64,000 nucleotides of DNA, from positions 3,794,926 through 3,858,925 of the forward strand of contig NW_004450380.1 of assembly GCF_000321225.1 (NCBI RefSeq), read 5' to 3'. Position 1 is the stretch's first letter, and the number at the start of each line of letters is the position of its first letter. Positions 61,301-64,000 of this stretch are shown here, piece after piece. Position numbers and translations under genes: made by a program. The notes beneath the pieces were generated by a model, which searched no databases, was not told the DNA's origin, and saw only the letters and a list, made by a program, of their open reading frames with translations. Source of the DNA: Odobenus rosmarus divergens. Lineage: Eukaryota > Chordata > Mammalia > Carnivora > Odobenidae.

Positions 61301-61384
61301 ACCTTGTACGTGTGCGTCAGGAGCTGCTCGACGTTCAGACTGGTGGAGTGCTGCCGCAGGAACGTCCAGGCCTCCACCATGTAC
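37139..61384 (-). CDS. AHCTF1: AHCTF1 (ELYS/MEL-28) nucleoporin, last 15 coding exons
   Basis: ELYS binds chromatin at mitotic exit and recruits the Nup107-160 complex, starting nuclear pore assembly; it also acts at kinetochores. Fifteen minus-strand exons were joined from splice consensus, phase and remembered similarity to human ELYS. They give one unbroken frame of 1,419 codons plus stop. Visible residues 1-142 are the end of the helical ELYS domain. Residues 284-351 hold SILR and RISF, resembling PP1-docking motifs. The long disordered tail (about 350-1419) is rich in Lys-Arg-Thr-Pro and has an AT-hook, [11 protein letters not shown], encoded at about 43858-43890. The C-terminus ends KQVLRRKML. 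The N-terminal beta-propeller exons lie beyond 64000. All introns are GT-AG. An in-frame 64-residue tandem duplication sits in exon 43399-45367. Confidence 0.96.
37617..37650. repeat. (TA)n microsatellite
   Basis: Alternating ta with a tgtg interruption, in the last AHCTF1 intron. Confidence 0.9.
38121..38203 (-). CDS. AHCTF1: AHCTF1 exon, residues 1330-1356 (GRPK AT-hook-like)
   Basis: This exon is 83 nt, phase 0 in (CCCCTAG|AAA) and phase 2 out (AGCAG|GTATGA). It encodes [20 protein letters not shown] then AKTKQAS. GRPKVK is a weak second AT-hook-like core. It contains no ORF long enough to stand out and was found from phase and similarity. Confidence 0.92.
38204..39250. other. AHCTF1 intron, with L2-like piece
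   Basis: About 1 kb intron. 38735-38850 resembles an L2 3' end in plus orientation; the rest is unclassified. Confidence 0.4.
39251..39384 (-). CDS. AHCTF1: AHCTF1 exon, residues 1285-1329
   Basis: This exon is 134 nt, phase 1 in (CTTTAG|GG) and phase 0 out (GAACTG|GTAAGA). It encodes [20 protein letters not shown] then [13 protein letters not shown] and SRAGDEL. It matches the ELYS block APAQL.ELVSDL...F..SPPALR.R. Confidence 0.94.
39721..39754 (-). pseudogene. RNU2: 3'-truncated U2 snRNA retropseudogene (34 nt)
   Basis: On the minus strand, 39754 downward reproduces the 5' end of U2 snRNA (starting ATCGCTTCTCGGCCTTTTGG and running through AAGATCAAGTGT), then stops; U2 is about 188 nt. It is flanked by perfect 17-bp copies of aatcttgtacataagct at 39704-39720 and 39755-39771. 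There is no poly(A) tail. This is the structure of a tailless, L1-mobilised retropseudogene. It sits in an AHCTF1 intron in sense orientation and is not expressed on its own. Confidence 0.93.
40140..40300 (+). mobile_element. MIR element
   Basis: Plus MIR: aatcccagctcctgcatttg, tgcctcagtttctataaaat and gggattaataacagaaccta blocks. Confidence 0.82.
43399..45367 (-). CDS. AHCTF1: AHCTF1 large exon, residues 629-1284 (disordered tail, AT-hook, 64-aa tandem repeat)
   Basis: This exon is 1,969 nt, phase 0 in (CATTGTAG|GTG) and phase 1 out (GAAAG|GTACGT). The open frame beginning with GTG at 45367 is an internal exon, not a start. N-terminal blocks [20 protein letters not shown] and [15 protein letters not shown] and the segment [19 protein letters not shown] identify ELYS. 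Next come basic blocks (TPRRGRKR), the tandem repeat at 44012-44395 (residues 953-1080) and the AT-hook [26 protein letters not shown] lies near the 3' end. The composition (Lys, Arg, Ser, Thr, Pro) indicates intrinsic disorder with nuclear localisation signals. The reading past 43399 into TFTYIQS is intronic. Confidence 0.97.
44012..44395 (-). repeat. Two-copy 192-bp in-frame tandem repeat in AHCTF1 exon
   Basis: The copies are 44395-44204 and 44203-44012, each exactly 64 codons beginning [16 protein letters not shown] and containing YPESVEM.DLDLKV.KVAR and GSTRKLRSA. By eye, 52 of 64 residues are identical. See findings. Confidence 0.95.
45368..46897. other. AHCTF1 intron, no long element
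   Basis: AT-rich intron without SINE or L1. A simple (a)n(gaaa)n tract lies at 46410-46450. Confidence 0.45.
46410..46450. repeat. Purine-rich simple repeat
   Basis: A tract followed by gaaag units. Confidence 0.85.
46898..47106 (-). CDS. AHCTF1: AHCTF1 exon, residues 559-628
   Basis: This exon is 209 nt, phase 1 in (CTTTCAG|CT) and phase 0 out (ATTCAT|GTAAAA). It encodes [20 protein letters not shown], then [20 protein letters not shown] and PPDPQEIH. The segment is strongly acidic and matches ELYS (SVDL.EEK.P.SD.PPD.QEIH). The donor is weaker than most (T at -1). Confidence 0.92.
47763..47845 (-). mobile_element. Diverged Can-SINE head fragment
   Basis: gaccctaagatcaagacctg to gccatccaagcacccc; tail missing and several changes, so probably an older copy. 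Confidence 0.75.
48447..48665 (-). mobile_element. Can-SINE just past an AHCTF1 donor
   Basis: Reverse SINE ending gagccactccggcgcccc at 48662, 50 bp downstream of the donor of exon 48712-48794; same orientation as the gene. Confidence 0.92.
48712..48794 (-). CDS. AHCTF1: AHCTF1 exon, residues 531-558
   Basis: This exon is 83 nt, phase 2 in (TTTCTAAAG|G) and phase 1 out (GCAG|GTAACA). It encodes [20 protein letters not shown] then TTSAFRA. An internal AG (CCCAG|GTACC) is rejected because it breaks phase with the upstream exon. A good branch point (CACTAAT) lies upstream, and a minus-oriented Can-SINE begins about 45 bp past the donor. Confidence 0.88.
49385..49541 (-). mobile_element. Can-SINE with deleted head
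   Basis: From tttttttttttaaaagatttt; the head jumps from cagacacttaac to tggcgccc, losing the tgagccacccagg segment. Confidence 0.88.
49542..50796. other. AHCTF1 intron, mostly unclassified
   Basis: A weak L2-like piece lies near 50270-50365. Open frames on either strand have no recognisable product. Confidence 0.4.
50797..50920 (-). CDS. AHCTF1: AHCTF1 exon, residues 490-530, divergent
   Basis: This exon is 124 nt, phase 1 in (GATTCGTAG|GC) and phase 2 out (GACGG|GTAAGC). It encodes [20 protein letters not shown] then [20 protein letters not shown]. It was found because the flanking exons are incompatible in phase without it. The core KTKDLLVA.E matches human ELYS and the rest is diverged. 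It is GC-rich compared with neighbouring exons. Confidence 0.88.
51180..51310 (-). mobile_element. MIR element
   Basis: Reverse MIR: ccccattttacagatgagga and acagttacactgcttatccc. Confidence 0.8.
51688..51884 (-). mobile_element. Can-SINE
   Basis: From ttttaaagattttatttatt through gacagagagatagagagcac to gccacccagacgcccc; ttctgatc(c/t)gat flanks form the target duplication. Confidence 0.94.
52476..52890 (-). CDS. AHCTF1: AHCTF1 exon, residues 352-489
   Basis: This exon is 415 nt, phase 0 in (TTGACAG|GGT) and phase 1 out (ACGG|GTAAGA). It encodes [14 protein letters not shown], then [30 protein letters not shown] and [10 protein letters not shown]. It is acidic and Ser/Thr-rich with many SP/TP sites, fitting a mitotically phosphorylated linker. 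Matches to ELYS ([14 protein letters not shown]) are strong. Confidence 0.92.
53511..53677 (+). mobile_element. Can-SINE near an AHCTF1 exon
   Basis: Flanked by attgattta at 53499-53507 and 53678-53686; antisense to AHCTF1, 73 bp past the donor of exon 53750-53953. Confidence 0.94.
53750..53953 (-). CDS. AHCTF1: AHCTF1 exon, residues 284-351 (SILR and RISF motifs)
   Basis: This exon is 204 nt (68 codons), phase 0 at both ends, with acceptor TTGCAG|AGA and donor CCTGGA|GTAAGT. It encodes [19 protein letters not shown] then SILRSGLR, a Pro/Ser-rich stretch and [16 protein letters not shown] followed 32 residues later by RISF looks like a SILK/RVxF pair for protein phosphatase 1, a role reported for MEL-28/ELYS. 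Can-SINEs lie 74 bp beyond its 3' end and 130 bp beyond its 5' end. Confidence 0.94.
54083..54280 (+). mobile_element. Can-SINE, young subfamily, 16-bp target duplication
   Basis: Starts gggcgcctgggtggctcagt; flanks are aaaaagttttttttac at 54066-54081 and 54281-54296. Nearly the same sequence as the copy at 58669. Confidence 0.95.
54995..55183 (+). mobile_element. Can-SINE
   Basis: ggggcacctgggtagctcag to an A tract; aagaatc repeated on each side. Confidence 0.93.
55516..55724 (+). mobile_element. Can-SINE, 16-bp target duplication
   Basis: Flanked by perfect aaaagcatatgacaga at 55500-55515 and 55725-55740. Confidence 0.96.
56081..56258 (-). CDS. AHCTF1: AHCTF1 exon, residues 224-283
   Basis: This exon is 178 nt, phase 2 in (GATTACAG|A) and phase 0 out (AAG|GTAAGT). 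It encodes [31 protein letters not shown] and [12 protein letters not shown]. The FIQQ...SPLYL and LETP.VVK blocks match ELYS. It belongs to the Ser/Pro-rich disordered part. Confidence 0.93.
56259..58653. other. AHCTF1 intron, AT-rich, unclassified
   Basis: 2.4 kb of AT-rich intron with no clear repeat; 57410-57470 is weakly L2-like. No exon fits the flanking phases. Confidence 0.4.
58669..58860 (+). mobile_element. Can-SINE, young subfamily, 15-bp target duplication
   Basis: Flanked by perfect aagtaagtgatatga at 58654-58668 and 58861-58875. Confidence 0.96.
59153..59245 (-). CDS. AHCTF1: AHCTF1 exon, residues 193-223
   Basis: This exon is 93 nt, phase 2 on both sides, with acceptor TTTGTAG|T and donor TCTAG|GTAAGA. 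It encodes [20 protein letters not shown] then [10 protein letters not shown]. The PEAF.GTPI.KASQK pattern is diagnostic of ELYS. Confidence 0.93.
59587..59737 (-). CDS. AHCTF1: AHCTF1 exon, residues 143-192
   Basis: This exon is 151 nt, phase 1 in and phase 2 out (AAGAG|GTATGC). There are two AGs near the acceptor. The distal one (TTACAG|TTTCTAG) is chosen because it restores VSRPQPLS in phase with the preceding exon. The peptide continues [20 protein letters not shown] and [12 protein letters not shown], matching ELYS. Confidence 0.92.
60192..60342 (-). CDS. AHCTF1: AHCTF1 exon, residues 93-142
   Basis: This exon is 151 nt, phase 0 in (TTCAATAG|AAT) and phase 1 out (GAAG|GTAAGA). It encodes [20 protein letters not shown], then [20 protein letters not shown]. 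This is the end of the structured ELYS domain; sequence after it is of low complexity and poorly conserved. Confidence 0.94.
60590..60745 (-). mobile_element. MIR element
   Basis: Reverse MIR: tgtcattttactgatgaaga and accaaggctcagagaatg. Confidence 0.7.
61031..61162 (-). CDS. AHCTF1: AHCTF1 exon, residues 49-92
   Basis: This exon is 132 nt (44 codons), phase 0 at both ends, with acceptor CTTCCTAG|GAC and donor TCG|GTATAG. It encodes [10 protein letters not shown], then [16 protein letters not shown] and LRLNQTLK, which matches the ELYS helical domain. The intron to the previous exon is only 77 bp. Confidence 0.93.
61240..61384 (-). CDS. AHCTF1: AHCTF1 exon, visible residues 1-48 (ELYS helical domain)
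   Basis: This exon is 145 nt, entering at phase 2 (TTTCAG|G) and leaving at phase 0 (GAGCAG|GTAATG). It encodes [12 protein letters not shown] through LPFTDLEQ, helical-repeat sequence very close to human ELYS ([23 protein letters not shown]). It is the most 5' AHCTF1 exon in the window; the preceding one is beyond 64000. Confidence 0.94.
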
Positions 61385-61919
61385 CTGAAATAGCGTCCAC
61401 AAGGCCCAGTGTTAGAAAAGCTGTTGGAGGCATTAAAAATTGAGTGATCGACCTACAGAATCGCAATGACACTCTGTATGTGTGATGCAGAAGTACTCTG
61501 AGCTTGTCTTAAACACGCATCATGGCATCATGACGTTTGCTGATCTCAACAAGCAGAGTTTGTGTGAGGCAGCTCTGGATCATTAGTGGAGTGTGAGACA
61601 GGAAAGCACAGAGCATACACGGGAGTGAGAAGACACAAACGAACGTGGCCTGGGGAACAGACAAGGATCAGCGTGGTGTGGTGGAGAGAGCCAGGCCCTT
61701 ATGGATGTGCAGCCAGTGGGAGAGCAGTGGAAGGGGTAGAGAGCAAAGACCTACACAAGCAACACTGTGTCTATGAGACGGCAACAGGCTGAGCTCAAAG
61801 AATATTATGACTGATCCATAAGGAAGATCTGATTGGAGAACACGGTTAAATTAGGGAGTTTTAGACACCATGTGGGGACCATGAGATGCTGGCTTCTGCG
61901 GGCAGTAAGACATCAAACA

Positions 61920-62180
61920 AAGCAGTGTTTCTCATGACATACTGTTAAGTTAAAAAAAAAAAAGGCAAGCTTCAAACTGTATCAACAGTGACTATAATTG
62001 TAAAAACTTAACCAATAAACAAAGCCTATAAATGTTTATGTGCTTATTTACTTAATTAGATAACAAAATGTCTTGAAAGATAGACACTAAAACTGTCAGA
62101 ATTTTTGGAGGGGCTGATAACTTTCAGGGCTGAAGTGGAGGGTAGAATAAAAACATGGCAAGTACATATGAGTATCAGGG
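61920..62180 (+). mobile_element. Old L1M 3' end fragment
   Basis: catactgttaagttaaaaaa and the following blocks fit an old L1 3' end in plus orientation. Confidence 0.6.
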
Positions 62181-62929
62181 AAATGATTTTCTTAAAAAAA
62201 TCATCTTTTATCTAATTCTAAGTTAACACACAATTTTGATTTCAATGGACATCATAAAAAAACTTTAGCTATGGTTACTGAAACAGTCACAAATACTGAC
62301 ATAAAGACTTGTTAATAAATAACACACATATAAGAAACACAGAATATGTGAACAAAGTCACACCAATTAACATTCAGCATGAAAATGCATGGAAGGAAAT
62401 TCTCGCAGCACCAACCCAGACTTCCTGTGGATACCAAGTTCTTCAGGGAAGAAAAGGGCTCCCTCTGCTGACAGGCCAGGCGGGGCCAGCTGTTCATTTT
62501 ATTGTCTTGGGACTAGAGTATTTTAACATATTCTACAGGACTTACTAAGGTCAAGAACCCAAATAAGTAACACATTTACGGGTATCCCTAAAAATCTAGA
62601 ATTGCCTTGTTCTTTACCCCATACCAGAACAGGCAGGAGAGTATGGTTGTTATAAACCTGAGTGTCTTAGGGGGTAATTTTTTTCCTACATAAAGAATAT
62701 GGGAGTATTAAAAAGAGCACAACATTTTTATAGATAGAAAAATAGATAAGAAGGATAAATAATATATTACCATAAATTAAAAAGAAACCATATGAACATA
62801 CGTATACATGAAGCAGTTATGACATAATCTCACTATCTGTTGAATCTGACATAGGACAGGTATATGGAACCTTCACCACACTATTCTAGTTTTGTGTAGT
62901 GTACACTGAAATCTTCTTTTAAAATGCTT

Positions 62930-63690
62930 TTACCAAAATAAATTTCAGATCAATCGACACCTAAAGGATAAAACAAAAACCATAAATGTGGTAGCAGATA
63001 CCATGAGAAAACTAAAAAAATGACATTAAAGTGAAAAAAAAGACACAAAGCCAAATGAAAATACTGGTAATTCTGACTTCATGATTTTCAGCATAGCAAA
63101 ATCCATTCTAAAACAAAGTAAAAAAACAAATGACAAACAAGAGGAAAAAAAAATCTCAGGATTAATATTTGTAACATAAAGAGCTCTAACAAGTTAGGAA
63201 GAATAATCTCAACAACACACAAAAAAACAATGGGCGGGTCACAAGCAGGAAACAGCATCTTTATGAAAATATTTTATTATGGTGAGACGAAACCTATTAC
63301 TATTACCACCTTTACCCATCAGATGAATAAACAACTGAAGGGCACAGGTGATGGGGTGAAGTGGCCTAACCCTCACGAGGGCTGTGTGCCGTGATCTATC
63401 AAAATGACAATTGTAAATGTCCCTTCACCCAGTAATTCCACTTTTAGGGTTTTATGTCTTACAAACTAAATCTGCACCTGAGCAAAATGTGTGGTTACTC
63501 ACGGCACTGGTTAAAATGGCAACAGACTGGAAAACACCTATATGTTCACGAAGGGGAGCTAGTTCGATAAATACAGACACATCACGAGGAACTACTACGC
63601 AACAGTCAACAATAGGGAAGCTCTTTTTGTCCTATTATGAAATCAAATCCAAATTAAATAGGAGAAAAATGTACACTGCAGCAAGACATA
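62930..63690 (+). mobile_element. Old L1M, ORF2 end and 3' UTR
   Basis: accaaaataaatttcagatc, agtaattccacttttagggt and a diverged gactggaaaacacctatatg block identify a plus-oriented L1M; frames are broken. Confidence 0.75.
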
Positions 63691-63706
63691 GATGTGCTGT
63701 TGTATT

Positions 63707-63731
63707 TTAAGTGTGTGTGTGTGGGGGGGGG
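63707..63731. repeat. (GT)n/G-run simple repeat
   Basis: gtgtgtgtgtgtg followed by nine G, in the AHCTF1 intron at the right edge. Confidence 0.9.
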
Positions 63732-64000
63732 TGCTGAAGGGTAAATGCTGCCAGAAACAAGCCTGGAGCTGCTCCCATCACTAATGTGCTGTGATCGGAC
63801 TCCTATGAAGTTTTGGGGAAGGGAAAGCTCCCCAAGCAGCCTGTTATCGTGAGGGGCAAATTCTTCAGAAGAACTGAGGAGATGAAGGTCATGGGGGAGG
63901 GCGGACGGGACGGGGGGGAAGACTGGCTGCGTCCCAGTAGCTTGAAGCCACATGGAGGGAGGTTCATTAAATGCCAGCAAGTGCTTTTCAAAAAGTGGGG

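Noticed and set aside
63654..63980. Minus-strand ORF of 108 codons near the right edge
   Set aside because: It overlaps the old L1M tail and a GT repeat and resembles no ELYS segment; the expected next exon was not found here.
1..64000. CRISPR array, operon or prophage
   Set aside because: The split genes, mammalian SINEs/L1s and splice signals show a vertebrate nuclear genome; no spaced direct-repeat array was seen.

Overview
This window is mammalian nuclear DNA, most likely from an arctoid carnivoran such as a seal, bear or mustelid. The evidence is about 30 copies of the carnivore-specific tRNA-Lys-derived Can-SINE and the absence of the canid-type SINE 3' end. Coding exons make up only about 8% of the sequence. 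The rest is intron and interspersed repeat: Can-SINE, LINE-1, MIR, L2, one MaLR LTR and one unclassified solo LTR.

Two genes are present, both on the minus strand and arranged head to tail. From about 37.1 kb to beyond the right edge lie the last 15 coding exons of AHCTF1 (ELYS/MEL-28). ELYS is the AT-hook nucleoporin that seeds nuclear pore assembly on mitotic chromatin. The exons join in perfect phase into 1,419 codons plus stop, covering the end of the helical ELYS domain, a likely PP1-docking segment, the long disordered tail, the AT-hooks and the C-terminus. About 1 kb downstream of its poly(A) signal is the first coding exon of KIF28, a kinesin-3-like motor annotated as a pseudogene (KIF28P) in human. 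Its first six coding exons span 35.9 kb down to 1.06 kb. They join without a stop or frameshift and encode the P-loop, switch I and switch II of the motor domain, so the visible part of the gene looks functional here. The AHCTF1-KIF28 order matches human 1q44.

Layout: 1-9.6 kb is a KIF28 intron with an old L1M copy, KIF28 exon 6 and a near full-length L1 riddled with SINEs. From 9.6 to 19.4 kb are KIF28 exons 3-5 with MIR, L2, a sense L1 and SINEs. From 19.4 to 28.9 kb is a stack of minus-oriented L1s with a MaLR LTR inside. From 28.9 to 35.9 kb are KIF28 exons 1-2 with a plus-oriented L1 split by a solo LTR. From 35.9 to 36.9 kb is the intergenic gap. From 36.9 to 64 kb is AHCTF1, whose introns hold SINEs, MIRs, a short U2 snRNA retropseudogene and old L1M fragments, but no long L1.

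The points most worth a second look are the intact KIF28 motor exons; an in-frame 192-bp (64-residue) tandem duplication in the AHCTF1 tail; a 34-nt tailless U2 retropseudogene with perfect 17-bp target duplications; a polyadenylated retrocopy of an RNA carrying antisense L1 sequence; and a 23-bp segment shared between a SINE junction and unique DNA 2.3 kb away. Exon calls rest on reading both strands, splice consensus, phase continuity and remembered similarity to the human proteins; no search was run.
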